A DNA stretch of 64,000 nucleotides. Origin: RBC038 sp041390625 (lineage in GTDB: Bacteria > Chloroflexota > Dehalococcoidia > UBA2979). Positions 27,653-36,213 of this stretch are shown one piece after another (within the stretch, counting starts at the first letter, position 1; the number at the start of each line of letters is the position of its first letter). The translations under genes were made by a program, and so were the position numbers. The stretch spans positions 1 through 64,000 of the forward strand of contig JAWKPM010000011.1 in NCBI GenBank assembly GCA_041390625.1, given 5' to 3'. The notes below the pieces were generated by a model that was given only the letters and a program-made list of their open reading frames with translations, was not told the DNA's origin and searched no databases.

Positions 27653-27907
27653 ATGGAGCCCACCTTGATCAAGGCCTACGTGCTCATCGTCACCAACCCG
27701 GGCGCGACGCGGCGCGTTGCCCAGGCGCTCGCCGACGTCCCCAGCGTCGAGGAGATTCACGAGGTCATGGGTCCCTACGACATCGTCGTCGAGCTCGTGG
27801 TCGAGTCCCTTTCCGACGTCCCGCCCATCCTCGCGGACCGCATCCGCACCCTCGATGGTATTCAGTCGACGACGTCCCTCGTCGCCTTCCCCGGCGCCAA
27901 CGACTGA
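27653..27907 (+). CDS. Lrp/AsnC ligand-binding (RAM) domain protein without DNA-binding domain
   Basis: 84 residues covering only the ligand-binding domain of Lrp/AsnC regulators: IKAYVLIVTNPGATRRVAQAL, EIHEVMGPYDIVVELVVES and IQSTTSLVAF. No helix-turn-helix precedes it. GGAG five bases before the ATG at 27653 favours this start. Stand-alone RAM proteins bind amino acids and may modulate enzymes or full-length Lrp proteins. It is divergent from korA. Confidence 0.8.
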   Translation: MEPTLIKAYVLIVTNPGATRRVAQALADVPSVEEIHEVMGPYDIVVELVVESLSDVPPILADRIRTLDGIQSTTSLVAFPGAND

Positions 27908-27944
27908 GCCCGACCCGAGGTCGGACGCGCAAAGCGTCGAGGCC

Positions 27945-29207
27945 TCACGCCCCGGCTGGCGCCTCGACGTTCCTCAGCGACCGCAGTGACGGCACCGTCG
28001 CCAGCAGAGTGAGCGCGAAGCCCGTAACCGAGAGCGCTCCGAGCGCGACGGCCCACGGCGCGCCCAGCCACTCCGCCAACAGCCCCGCCGGCAAGCCACC
28101 CGCCGAGGCGAGTACCCACGTCAGGCTCCACACACCCATCACGCGACCCCGAAGCTCGTTCGGCACCAGCAGCTGCAGCGTCGTCATCCCGAGGTTGAGA
28201 TAGACCGAGGACGCGAACCCGCCGAGGAACAGCAGCCCAAGCGACAGGGGGAAGGCCCGGCTCGCCGCGAACGCCGCGATCAGCAGTCCGAAGATCGCCG
28301 CCGCAACAAGCATCAGTGGCCCGCGCAGGTTGCCGCTCCCGAGGCGCACGATCGAGAGCGTTCCGAGGAGCGCACCGATCCCCGCCGCCGCCTCCATCGC
28401 CGCGAATCCGCCGACACCGACATCGAGGACGTCCTCGGCGAACACCGGCAGCAGGATCACGTAGGAGGCGCCGAACAACGAGGTGAAGAACGAGAGCCCG
28501 ATCGTCGCGAAGAAGACGCGCTCCGTGAGGACGTAGCGAAAGCCCTCGATCATCCCGCCGCGCCCGCTCTGCGCGGCGCCCTGCACCGGCGCGAGGCGAA
28601 CCGAGGCGATCAGGAGGCTCGAGATCGTGAAGCCGATCGCGGTGACGAACAGCGCCTGCGAGATCCCGATCAGCGCGATTAGCAACCCGGCACCGACCGG
28701 CCCGAGGATCCGCATGGTGTTCCAGATCGCGCTCGTGTACGCGACCGCACTCGCCACGACGCGCATCTCGATCAGTCGAGGCAGGATCGCGTTCAGCGAG
28801 GGGTTGCCCAGCGCGCCGAGCGATCCGGCCACGGTCGCCCACACGACGACCATCCATGGCGTCGCGACACCGCTCAGCACCAGGAAGGCAAGCACGGCGT
28901 CTGTCATCGCGCTCGTCGTCTGCGAGAGCAGGATCAGGCGCTTATTGTCCATCCGGTCGGCCAGCACGCCGGCCGGCGCCGACACGAGGATGCTCGAGCC
29001 TGCCGTCGCGAGCCCGACCGCTCCGAGCCACGCCGGGCCTGCATCGAGCTCGGTGACGATCAGCCACGGCGCGCCGATGAAGCGGAACTGCAGCCCGAAG
29101 ACGCGCGCGACGTTGGCCAGCCAGAAGCGCCGGTAGTTCGGGTACGCGAGCGCGCCCCAACGAGGCGGGGGCCGCGCCGATGTCGCAGGGGCCGCGGTCT
29201 GGCTCAC
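27945..29207 (-). CDS. MFS transporter, drug/siderophore exporter type
   Basis: A 420-residue protein with about 12 predicted helices and the MFS loop AGVLADRMDNKR between helices 2 and 3. The start (LAYPNYRRFWLANVARVFGLQF) and the PNELRGRVMGVWSLTW block match the EntS-like enterobactin/drug exporter subgroup. It sits in the cytoplasmic membrane. The GTG start overlaps the stop codon region of the alpha/beta hydrolase gene at its 5' side by four bases, so the two may be coupled. Substrate unknown. Confidence 0.82.
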   Translation of the reverse strand: MSQTAAPATSARPPPRWGALAYPNYRRFWLANVARVFGLQFRFIGAPWLIVTELDAGPAWLGAVGLATAGSSILVSAPAGVLADRMDNKRLILLSQTTSAMTDAVLAFLVLSGVATPWMVVVWATVAGSLGALGNPSLNAILPRLIEMRVVASAVAYTSAIWNTMRILGPVGAGLLIALIGISQALFVTAIGFTISSLLIASVRLAPVQGAAQSGRGGMIEGFRYVLTERVFFATIGLSFFTSLFGASYVILLPVFAEDVLDVGVGGFAAMEAAAGIGALLGTLSIVRLGSGNLRGPLMLVAAAIFGLLIAAFAASRAFPLSLGLLFLGGFASSVYLNLGMTTLQLLVPNELRGRVMGVWSLTWVLASAGGLPAGLLAEWLGAPWAVALGALSVTGFALTLLATVPSLRSLRNVEAPAGA

Positions 29208-30064
29208 CCTCGAGGCGCCTCGTCCGTCGTCTCGAGGTGCGCGTCGATGAAGTCGCTCACGACGTGCAGGAACTCCGGCTCCATGTCGTAGAAGGTGTTG
29301 TGCCCCGACTTCTCGAGGGTGATCGATCGCGCCGGCGCGATCTGCAGGTCCATGTCCTGCAGCGTCTGCGCGTCGAGGACCGTCGAACGTCCGCCCCTCA
29401 CGAAGAGGATGGGTCGCTTGATCGTCCGCGCCTCGTCCCAGAGGTCCTTCGGCGCCCAGTGAATCGAGGCCTGCGGGTCATGCTTCGGCACGAAGCCGCC
29501 CTCGACGGCCTTGAGCTTCGCCTCCGCGTTCAGTTGGTGCATGTGCTCCGGGGTGAACGGCGCGTTCGGCCGCTGCTGCTCGATCCACGCGTCGACGCTC
29601 GGCTGCACCGGGTGCCGCCCGCCGGGGTACTGGGCCTTCGAAGCCTCGACGTCCCGCTCGAGCGCCGGCGGGATGTCGTTCGCCACGGCGCAGATGATTC
29701 GCTCCGCGTGACGCGCGGTGTACGCGATGGTGTGGTGGCCGCCCATCGAGTGGCCCATCAGCACGAACTGCTGGAGGCCCAGCGCGTCCACGAACGCTTC
29801 GAGGTCCGCGACGTACTCGTCGGTGCCGTAACCCTCGGCGCCCACCCACTCGCTGTCGCCGTGCCCACGCTGGTCGAGGCCGATGACGTGGAAGCGCTCC
29901 GCGAAGTGATCCGCGACTCGTGCGAACGAGGCGCTCGAGGACGTGAGCCCGTGGATGAGCACCAGCGGCGTGGCGCCCTCGTTGCCCCAGTCGCGGTAGT
30001 GGAGCCGCACGCCTCGCAGCTCAATGTCGTGCTCGGTCGCCTGCACCTTGGATGCGGTGGTCAT
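29204..30064 (-). CDS. alpha/beta hydrolase
   Basis: A 286-residue protein with the oxyanion strand LVLIHGLTSSSASF, the nucleophile elbow MGHSMGGHH (Ser), a likely acid in the 240s (RGGRSTVLD) and His in LEKSGHNTF. GLDQRGHGDSEW is typical of esterases, epoxide hydrolases and C-C hydrolases. The ATG at 30062-30064 gives the conserved beginning; an upstream extension would be Arg-rich. The gene lies close to the divergent peroxiredoxin gene. Substrate unknown. Confidence 0.82.
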   Translation of the reverse strand: MTTASKVQATEHDIELRGVRLHYRDWGNEGATPLVLIHGLTSSSASFARVADHFAERFHVIGLDQRGHGDSEWVGAEGYGTDEYVADLEAFVDALGLQQFVLMGHSMGGHHTIAYTARHAERIICAVANDIPPALERDVEASKAQYPGGRHPVQPSVDAWIEQQRPNAPFTPEHMHQLNAEAKLKAVEGGFVPKHDPQASIHWAPKDLWDEARTIKRPILFVRGGRSTVLDAQTLQDMDLQIAPARSITLEKSGHNTFYDMEPEFLHVVSDFIDAHLETTDEAPRG

Positions 30065-30192
30065 CTCGCTCGCCTTCCTCGCGGCGCGCCGCTCGCGCGC
30101 TCGGCGCGCGTGATGGTAGCGCCTGCGCGCGGCGCTACGATGCTCCGGTCGGGCGATCGAGGCCCGGGTGATCCGCTCGAGGAGGTACGACC

Positions 30193-30675
30193 ATGGCAAT
30201 CACGCTCGAGGCCGGCGACACCGCCCCCGCGTTCACGATGCAGGATCAGGACGGCACCACCCACCGCCTCGCCGACTACCGAGGCCGCACGGTCGTCCTG
30301 TACTTCTACCCCCGCGACAACACGCCGGGCTGCACCAAGGAGGCGTGCTCGTTCCGCGACGAGCACTCGGCGATCCTCGCGATGGGCGCCGTCGTTCTCG
30401 GCGTCTCGACAGACACCGCCGCGTCCCACCAGAAGTTCCGAGACAAGTTCGAGCTGCCGTTCCCGCTCCTCGTCGACGAGAACGCGAAGGTGGCGACGGC
30501 CTACGGCGCCTGGGGTGAGAAGACACTCTACGGGCGGAAGTCGATCGGCATGACCCGATCGACGTTCATCATTGGCCCGGACGGCAAGCTGCTGCGTGTC
30601 TGGAAGCGGGCGAAGGCGGACGGCCATGGCGAGGTCGTGAAGAAGGCCCTCGAGGCGCTCGCGGCGAAGGCCTGA
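30193..30675 (+). CDS. bcp: thioredoxin-dependent peroxiredoxin, Bcp/PrxQ type
   Basis: A 160-residue thiol peroxidase reducing hydrogen and organic peroxides. The peroxidatic Cys is in DNTPGCTKEACSFRD, with a second Cys five residues later, the PrxQ arrangement for an intramolecular disulfide. Other blocks are VVLYFYPRD, LLVDENAKVATAYG and RSTFIIGPDG. GGAGG precedes the ATG. A strong hairpin follows at 30709. Confidence 0.92.
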   Translation: MAITLEAGDTAPAFTMQDQDGTTHRLADYRGRTVVLYFYPRDNTPGCTKEACSFRDEHSAILAMGAVVLGVSTDTAASHQKFRDKFELPFPLLVDENAKVATAYGAWGEKTLYGRKSIGMTRSTFIIGPDGKLLRVWKRAKADGHGEVVKKALEALAAKA

Positions 30676-30708
30676 TCGAGGTCGGGCCTCGAATCACCCC
30701 CAACAAGC

Positions 30709-30736
30709 AGAGGAACCCGCCGAAGCGGGCTCCTCT
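30709..30736 (+). terminator. hairpin terminator after bcp
   Basis: AGAGGA and TCCTCT pair, then after one A/C mismatch CCCGC pairs with GCGGG around a CGAA tetraloop. There is no T-tract after it. It lies between bcp and the convergent zinc-ribbon gene and may serve both. Confidence 0.65.
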
Positions 30737-30790
30737 ACGCTCGAGCTCCACATAATTCTATCACGCAGCGCAATGGCCCCGAGGGCACGA

Positions 30791-31006
30791 TCAGGCGGCC
30801 CGCTCGAGGTAGTCCATCACCACGCGGCCGCCGCAGCGCGAGCAGCGAAGCCCGTCGTCGGTCTCGACCGCGTGCTGGGCGAGCTTGCCCTCGGCCGGCG
30901 CGAGGACGTGGACGTCACCGCGCCCGTGCCGCTCCGGATGCGACTCGAAGTCGCCCAAATAGCGCGAGCAGGAGAAGCACTTCAGCTCACCTCGTAGGGT
31001 AGTCAC
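30791..31006 (-). CDS. small two-CxxC zinc-ribbon protein under a CsoR-type operator
   Basis: 71 residues. LKCFSCSRYLG and LRCSRCGGRVV provide four cysteines for one metal site. A His-containing loop (ESHPERHGRGDVHVL) lies between them, and the C-terminus is helical (VMDYLERAA). The GTG at 31004-31006 has a GGGGGG tract four bases upstream; a TTG at 31018 is less likely. The promoter upstream holds two palindromes of the copper-sensor CsoR type, so the protein may bind or sense copper (or a related thiophilic signal). No known family is recognised beyond the rubredoxin/zinc-ribbon fold. Confidence 0.65.
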   Translation of the reverse strand: MTTLRGELKCFSCSRYLGDFESHPERHGRGDVHVLAPAEGKLAQHAVETDDGLRCSRCGGRVVMDYLERAA

Positions 31007-31036
31007 AGCACCCCCCAATCAGGTCTGTGTTACCGG

Positions 31037-31051
31037 TACCCCCTCTGGGTA
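31037..31051. promoter_or_regulatory. second CsoR-type box
   Basis: TACCC-N5-GGGTA, a perfect 5-5-5 palindrome. Its centre is 30 bases (about three helical turns) from that of the operator at 31066-31082, and it lies just downstream of the expected transcription start. Confidence 0.6.
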
Positions 31052-31060
31052 TCTGACGGC

Positions 31061-31089
31061 AGAATATACCCACCAGGGGTATGCGTCAA
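31061..31089 (-). promoter_or_regulatory. promoter with CsoR-type operator in the spacer
   Basis: On the - strand, TTGACG (31084-31089) and TATTCT (31061-31066) are separated by exactly 17 bases. The spacer is filled by the palindrome ATACCC-N5-GGGTAT (31066-31082, read on either strand), the layout of CsoR copper-repressor operators such as the one before Bacillus copZA. A bound repressor would cover both hexamers. Confidence 0.7.
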
Positions 31090-31128
31090 GATTCGGCTCA
31101 GCAGTCCGGCGGGGCGTGACGGGCGCCA

Positions 31129-31144
31129 TGTTTCACGTGAAACG
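31129..31144. promoter_or_regulatory. parS-like chromosome partition site
   Basis: TGTTTCACGTGAAACG contains the perfect 14-base palindrome GTTTCACGTGAAAC and matches the bacterial parS consensus TGTTNCACGTGAAACA at all but the last base. ParB binds such sites near the replication origin. No parA or parB gene is in the window. Confidence 0.8.
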
Positions 31145-31704
31145 ACATAACCGTGACGTGGGTGTCGAGGAAGGTGGGGTAGGGGACAGCGGGGCGCTGG
31201 AACGCGGCGCAACAATTACAGTTCACTCAACAGAGCGCCGGGACATCCAGGCGGGCGATCACGCGACTCCGACGGGAGATCGAGACGCGACAGCCAGCCC
31301 ATCGCGCAAGCAGCGGCCGAGGCCGCGGCGATCGAGTTCGGCTGCGCCTCGTCGAGTGCTACGTCGAGTTCGCGTCTCGAATCGCTCAGCTTCGAGCTCG
31401 CCAGTTCGCTCAAAAGCGCCACAGGCTCCGCGGTTGCGGTTCGACCGAAGCTCCGGAGACTCCAGAAGCCGTGTGCGGCCGCACAAAGCGTCGAGACCCT
31501 TCGAACCTCCGTCCGGCCGGCCGAAGGCGATCCTCGAGGACTACTTCGCACTATCTCTCTTATGTGTAAAGGACCGATTCAAGGGTGGACGGGGTGGCAT
31601 CCCCCATCCTTCGCTCGTCGGTTGGCCTCCGAGACCCCTCGTGGGACGCTGGATGACACGCAGGGCCTCGAGGACGGGCCCGCGATCATGAGGGAGCCAC
31701 GAGG
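31145..31704. other. 560-base region around parS without a secure gene
   Basis: Apart from the weak - strand open frame listed separately, this stretch shows an AT-richer patch (ACAATTACAGTTCACTCAAC near 31211) and no convincing repeat or RNA. It ends at the GTG of the ABC permease gene, which has AGGGAG upstream. Confidence 0.4.
31216..31551 (-). CDS. doubtful hypothetical protein
   Basis: A 111-residue open frame. The middle (LLSELASSKLSDSRRELDVALDEAQ) is protein-like and helical, while the ends are Ser/Arg-rich and resemble translated non-coding DNA. It starts with GTG, with only AGAGAG upstream. No family recognised; it could be a gene remnant beside the parS site. Confidence 0.2.
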   Translation of the reverse strand: MRSSPRGSPSAGRTEVRRVSTLCAAAHGFWSLRSFGRTATAEPVALLSELASSKLSDSRRELDVALDEAQPNSIAAASAAACAMGWLSRLDLPSESRDRPPGCPGALLSEL

Positions 31705-32796
31705 GTGCTGGCGCTGACGGAGATCCGACGCCGCAAGGTGCAGTTCGCGCTCGTCACCGGCGTCGTCGCGCTGGTCGCCTACCTCACCATCATGGTGACT
31801 GGCCTCGGTCTCGGCCTGAACGAGCGTGCCGGCACTGCGCTGTTGGGCCTCGACGGCGACTACCTCGCCTACGCCGACAACGCCAACCTCTCCGTCATTC
31901 GCTCGCGCCTCAGCACGGCCGATGTCGAGGCCATCTCGAGCGCCCCTGGCGTCGAGCGCGCGAGCCCCATTGGTTACGTCGCATCCGTGATCGAGTTCGG
32001 GGAGGCCGAGTCCGACACCGCCGCCGTCATCGGCGTCGAGTCGGGCTCGTTTGCCGCGCCCCAGGTTGTCGACGGACGGCCACTCGAGGCGCCGGGCGAG
32101 ATCCTCGTGGACCGCGCCTGGGTCAGCGTTGCCGGCACCGAGCTCGGTGACCGGTTGCCGCTGCCCATCGGCTTCGAGACCCGTGAGTTCACGGTCGTCG
32201 GCATCGTGAACGAGGGCTTCTTCTTCTTCCAGCCCGCGACCTACGTGACTCTCGAGGACTGGCAGGACCTCGTCTACCAGGGCAGCGAGGACCAGCGCCC
32301 GGCCGCCAGCATCGTGCTGCTGGACGGCCAGAACCTCGATGGCGCTCGAGGCGACGGCTGGGAGGTCGTGACGAAGCGCGCCGGCTTCGAGAACATCGAG
32401 GGCGTGCAGGCCCAGCAATCGACCGTCGATGCGCTGCGCTACATGGGGCTGCTCATCGGCGCGATGGTCGTGGGCGTCTTCTTTTATGTCATTACGCTGC
32501 AGAAGGTATCCCTGCTGGGGATCCTCAAGGCGATCGGTGCCTCCGGGCCGTATCTCGCGATCCAGGGGATGCTCCAGGTGGTGGTCGTGTCGGTGGCCGG
32601 GGCCGTGGTCGCAGTCGTGCTGGCGCTGCTCACTGAGCGAACGCTGCTCTCCTCGGACACGGTCCCGATCAGCTTCACCGTCGGTGCCATGGTCAGTTCG
32701 TCCGTCTCTGTGATCGTCGCCGGCCTGATCGGCGCCGCACTCTCGGTGCGCCAGGTCGCCTCCATCGACCCGATCATCGCGATGCAGCAGCAGTAG
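31705..32796 (+). CDS. ABC transporter permease, FtsX/MacB-like
   Basis: A 363-residue permease. There is an N-terminal helix (FALVTGVVALVAYLTIMVTGLG), a roughly 200-residue extracytoplasmic domain, then three C-terminal helices with the coupling segment LQKVSLLGILKAIGASGPYL. This matches the DevC/MacB-type exporter architecture with four helices. The ATPase gene follows 18 bases later. No membrane-fusion adaptor is adjacent. The GTG start has AGGGAG eight bases upstream. Substrate unknown. Confidence 0.83.
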   Translation: MLALTEIRRRKVQFALVTGVVALVAYLTIMVTGLGLGLNERAGTALLGLDGDYLAYADNANLSVIRSRLSTADVEAISSAPGVERASPIGYVASVIEFGEAESDTAAVIGVESGSFAAPQVVDGRPLEAPGEILVDRAWVSVAGTELGDRLPLPIGFETREFTVVGIVNEGFFFFQPATYVTLEDWQDLVYQGSEDQRPAASIVLLDGQNLDGARGDGWEVVTKRAGFENIEGVQAQQSTVDALRYMGLLIGAMVVGVFFYVITLQKVSLLGILKAIGASGPYLAIQGMLQVVVVSVAGAVVAVVLALLTERTLLSSDTVPISFTVGAMVSSSVSVIVAGLIGAALSVRQVASIDPIIAMQQQ

Positions 32797-32814
32797 CGAG
32801 ACGGAGCGCGCACG

Positions 32815-33528
32815 ATGGCGATTCTCGAGCTCGAGGCCGTGTCGAAGTCGTTCGGCGAGGGCGCAAGCAAGGTCGAGGCGGTGCGCAACGTCACGCTTTC
32901 GATCGATCGCGGCGAGATGGTCGCGCTCGTGGGCCCCTCGGGTTCGGGCAAGTCGACGCTGCTGGCGCTCATCGGTGCGCTGCTCACGCCCTCGGGTGGC
33001 GCCATCCGCGTCGATGGCAACGACATCGGTCGGTTCAGCGGGCGTGAGCGGACGCGCTACCGGCGCGACCGCGTCGGGTTCGTCTTCCAGGGCAGCAACA
33101 TGGTGCCCTTCCTCACGGCCGACGAGAACCTCCGCCTGGTGGGCACCTTCGGCGGCGCGAACCGCGATGCGGTCCACCGCCGCGCGCACGAGCTGCTCGA
33201 GGAGCTGGAACTCGCCGGCGTGCGCGACCAGATCGCGACCAGCCTCTCCGGCGGCGAGCGGCAGCGCGTTGCGATCGCGCGGGCGCTCGTCCGCGACCCC
33301 GCCCTCATCCTGGTCGATGAGCCGACGGCCAGCCTCAACACGAAGCTCGGCCTGCGCGTCGTCGACGCCCTGAAGCGCGAGGTTCATCAGCGCGACAAGG
33401 CCTGCATCATGGTCACGCACGACGAGCGCATGGCCGCCGAGGCCGACCGCATCATCGAGTTCCGCGACGGCGAGGTGCTGACCGACGGCCCGACCAGCGA
33501 CGTGCCGTCGAACGGGGCAGGCGCTTAG
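32815..33528 (+). CDS. ABC transporter ATP-binding protein, LolD/MacB-like
   Basis: A 237-residue ATPase with Walker A GPSGSGKST, Q-loop FVFQGSNMVPFLT, signature LSGGERQRVAIARAL, Walker B LILVDEPTASL and switch His in MVTHDERMA. It partners the permease immediately upstream, forming an FtsX-type export or lipid/lipoprotein-handling system in the cytoplasmic membrane. Confidence 0.92.
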   Translation: MAILELEAVSKSFGEGASKVEAVRNVTLSIDRGEMVALVGPSGSGKSTLLALIGALLTPSGGAIRVDGNDIGRFSGRERTRYRRDRVGFVFQGSNMVPFLTADENLRLVGTFGGANRDAVHRRAHELLEELELAGVRDQIATSLSGGERQRVAIARALVRDPALILVDEPTASLNTKLGLRVVDALKREVHQRDKACIMVTHDERMAAEADRIIEFRDGEVLTDGPTSDVPSNGAGA

Positions 33529-33564
33529 GCGCGCCGGCCGGCCCATCGCCGAATCGAAGTCCGA

Positions 33565-34770
33565 CTACTCGAGGACCGCTTCCGCCGTTCGCGTCGGAGC
33601 CCGCGCCGCTGCCGACGTGCGCAGCACGAACGCGAGCGCGCCGAGGCCGACGACCGCGGCCGCCAGCACGAAGACCTTCGAGGTGCCGAGCGCGTCGACG
33701 ATGGCGCCGCCGGCGAGCGAGCCCGTCAGCACGCCGAAGGCGAAGCCGGCCGAGCTCAGGCTCATCGTGGTCGCCATGCCGAGCCGGCGTCCGACGTCGA
33801 CCTGCAGCGCCATCGAGGCCACGCCCATCACCGCGGACCCCACCCCACCGAGGACGACGAACGCTCCGAGGATCACGAAGTAGCTCGTCGAGAGCCCGAT
33901 CGTGACGTAGGCGCCGGCCACCATCGCAGCGCCGGTTGCGACCATCCAGCGGCGGTCGACGCGGTCCGCGACCGGCCCGGCCGCCGGCTGCAGGAGCCCA
34001 CCGAAGAGCTCCTGGCCGGCCAGCACGAAGCCCACCATCGTCGCCGTCGCACCGATCTCCTCGTCCAGGTAGACAGCGAGGAACGAGAACGCCGACCCGA
34101 AGGCGAACGAGTACCCGGCCCGCACGAGGAACAGTCCTTGCAGCTCGGGGTCTCGTAACAGCACACCCCACGACGTCTCACTCGTGACGTCCTGTTCCGA
34201 GCCCGCGTCGCCGCCTCGAGGTGCGCGGCGCGGGAGCATCGTGGCGACCACGAGGCCGCTCAGCGACAGGAGGGCCGCCATCGACAGGAAGACGGCATCG
34301 AAGCCGGCGGAGTCGCGCACGATGCCCGACACCACAGGCCCGATCCCGAACCCGAGGAAGTCGAACACCCCGAAGGTGCCCATGTAGCGCCCTTCGCGTC
34401 CCGCCGGCGCGAGGTCGCCGATGTACGCCAGCGCCAACGAGAACACGAGCCCCGACCCGAGGCCGGTCAGCGCCCGCAGCGCGATGATCACCTCGACGCG
34501 GTCGACGAGCAGCCACCCGATCGAGGCCACCACGTACGACCCGGTGCCGACGAGGATGAACGGCTTCCGCCCGTAGCGGTCCGCGAGCCGTCCCGCGAAC
34601 GGGCTCACGACCAGCTGCGTCGCCGCGAACGCCGAGAACGTGAGCCCCACCGCGGCACCCGAAGCGCCGATCTCGCGTGCGTGCACCGGCAGGACGGGCG
34701 CCACCATTCCCACCCCCATGGAGGCGGCAAAGACGGCGATGGCCAGGGTGATGAACGCTCTCGATCGCAT
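33565..34770 (-). CDS. MFS transporter
   Basis: A 401-residue, 12-helix major facilitator. The signature loop is FAGRLADRYGRKPFILVG, and ALTGLGSGLVFSLALAYIGDLAPAGREGRYMG is the drug-efflux-like helix 4 to 5 region. The ATG at 34768-34770 begins MRSRAFITLAIAVFAASMGVG; the open frame continues upstream only as non-conserved sequence overlapping the protease gene. Divergent from the processing protease. Likely a drug or metabolite exporter. Confidence 0.85.
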   Translation of the reverse strand: MRSRAFITLAIAVFAASMGVGMVAPVLPVHAREIGASGAAVGLTFSAFAATQLVVSPFAGRLADRYGRKPFILVGTGSYVVASIGWLLVDRVEVIIALRALTGLGSGLVFSLALAYIGDLAPAGREGRYMGTFGVFDFLGFGIGPVVSGIVRDSAGFDAVFLSMAALLSLSGLVVATMLPRRAPRGGDAGSEQDVTSETSWGVLLRDPELQGLFLVRAGYSFAFGSAFSFLAVYLDEEIGATATMVGFVLAGQELFGGLLQPAAGPVADRVDRRWMVATGAAMVAGAYVTIGLSTSYFVILGAFVVLGGVGSAVMGVASMALQVDVGRRLGMATTMSLSSAGFAFGVLTGSLAGGAIVDALGTSKVFVLAAAVVGLGALAFVLRTSAAARAPTRTAEAVLE

Positions 34771-34911
34771 GACGGTCCACGTTAGCGGACGCTGGTCATC
34801 CGCTCGCGTAACGCCGGGATTCCCCGCGCGTCGGCGCCGGGATCGGTTGGTACAATGACCGAGCCCATCACTCACCAGACCAGCGGACCAATCATCGGCC
34901 GCGGAGGCCCT

Positions 34912-36180
34912 GTGAGCCCTAACACCGTTCGCACCGCACTGCTCGCGGTCATCTCCGCGCTCATCGGCGTCCTGCTGATCGCCGTCGGCTTCCTCGCACG
35001 CGTCGCCACCGAGCCCGATGCCGCGCCCGAGGCAACGGCGGTTGCCGCCGCAGTACCCGACACCTCTGACACGAACTTCCAGGTCCTCGATGAGATCATT
35101 CAGATCCTGCAGGAGGATTACGTCGACCCCTCCCGCGTCGACCGTGAGCTGCTCTACGAGGGCGCCATCAACGGCATCTTCACCGCCCTCGGCGACCCCC
35201 ACTCGACGTACATCGACCCGACGACATACGCCATCAGTCGCAACGACTTCGAGGGCGCCTTCCAGGGTATCGGCGCGACCGTCGCGCAGCAGGACGATTA
35301 TGTCGTAATCGTGCGTGCCCTCCCCGACACACCGGCTGAGACCGCCGGGCTCGTCGCCGGTGACGCCATCATCACCGTCGACGGCGAGGACGCGACCGGC
35401 TGGACCGTCGACAAGGCCGTCCTGAAGATCCGAGGTCCACGCGGCACGTCCGTCGACATCGGCATCCGGCACCTCGACGGCAGCGAGCAGGTCTACACCA
35501 TCGAACGAGACGAAATCGAGGTCTCGTCGGTCGATGCCCTGCCGCCCGGCGGTGTCCTGCGTGATGCCGACGGCAACGAGGTGACGGACATCGCCTACTT
35601 CCGCATCCGGTCATTCACGGCCCGCACGCCGCAGGAGGTCCAGGACCAGGTCGACGCGGCGAATGCCGCGGGTATGCGAGGCATCATCATCGACCTGCGC
35701 GGGAACCCGGGCGGTCTGCTCGTGGAGACGGCGCAGACCGCCGACATGTTCCTCGACGGCGGCCGCATCGTGACCCAGGCGAACCGCGACGGCTCCGAGC
35801 AGACCATCGATGCGCGGCCGGGCCAGATCACGGACCTTCCGATCGTCATCGTGCAGGACGAGTTCTCGGCCTCAGGGTCGGAGCTGCTCGCAGCGGCGCT
35901 CCAGGAGAACGGTCGCGCGACGGTCGTGGGCACGCGCTCGTTCGGCAAGGGCACCGTGAACCACTCGAGGGAGCTCAGCAACGGCGGTGCGGTCTACGTC
36001 TCGATCGCCCGCTGGCTGACCCCCGACCGCAACCAGATCGAGGGCGACGGCGTGCATCCCGACATCGAGATCTCGCTCACTGCCGACGACATCGAGCAGC
36101 AGCGCGACATCGCGATCTACCGCGCCGTCGATGTCCTGCACGGCGCTACGGTCTCGACCGGCGGCAGCGGCAACGGCTAA
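34912..36180 (+). CDS. S41-family C-terminal processing peptidase
   Basis: A 422-residue exported serine protease that trims or degrades envelope proteins. After a signal anchor (TALLAVISALIGVLLIAVGFLA), LDEIIQILQEDYVD opens the family N-region. It is followed by a PDZ domain (PAETAGLVAGDAIITVDGEDATG), IIDLRGNPGGLL, the catalytic Ser in DEFSASGSELLAAAL and the Lys in RSFGKGTV. The GTG at 34912 has GGAGG four bases upstream, whereas an ATG at 34855 overlaps a TACAAT hexamer that could itself be the -10 element; hence the shorter start. Confidence 0.88.
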   Translation: MSPNTVRTALLAVISALIGVLLIAVGFLARVATEPDAAPEATAVAAAVPDTSDTNFQVLDEIIQILQEDYVDPSRVDRELLYEGAINGIFTALGDPHSTYIDPTTYAISRNDFEGAFQGIGATVAQQDDYVVIVRALPDTPAETAGLVAGDAIITVDGEDATGWTVDKAVLKIRGPRGTSVDIGIRHLDGSEQVYTIERDEIEVSSVDALPPGGVLRDADGNEVTDIAYFRIRSFTARTPQEVQDQVDAANAAGMRGIIIDLRGNPGGLLVETAQTADMFLDGGRIVTQANRDGSEQTIDARPGQITDLPIVIVQDEFSASGSELLAAALQENGRATVVGTRSFGKGTVNHSRELSNGGAVYVSIARWLTPDRNQIEGDGVHPDIEISLTADDIEQQRDIAIYRAVDVLHGATVSTGGSGNG

Positions 36181-36213
36181 CGGCCGCCCGCTAGACGCCA
36201 CGGAAGGCTGACC

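Noticed and set aside
31579..33546. Very long open frames antisense to real genes (for example 655 codons here; also 13234-14742 and 2757-3953)
   Set aside because: They are shadows produced by high GC and lack of stops. They have Arg/His/Asp-rich composition, no motifs, and lie opposite clear ABC-transporter or enzyme genes.
34855..34911. ATG at 34855 as the start of the processing protease
   Set aside because: TACAAT (34851-34856) overlapping it looks like a -10 element, and the GTG at 34912 has a strong GGAGG and places the signal anchor at the N-terminus.
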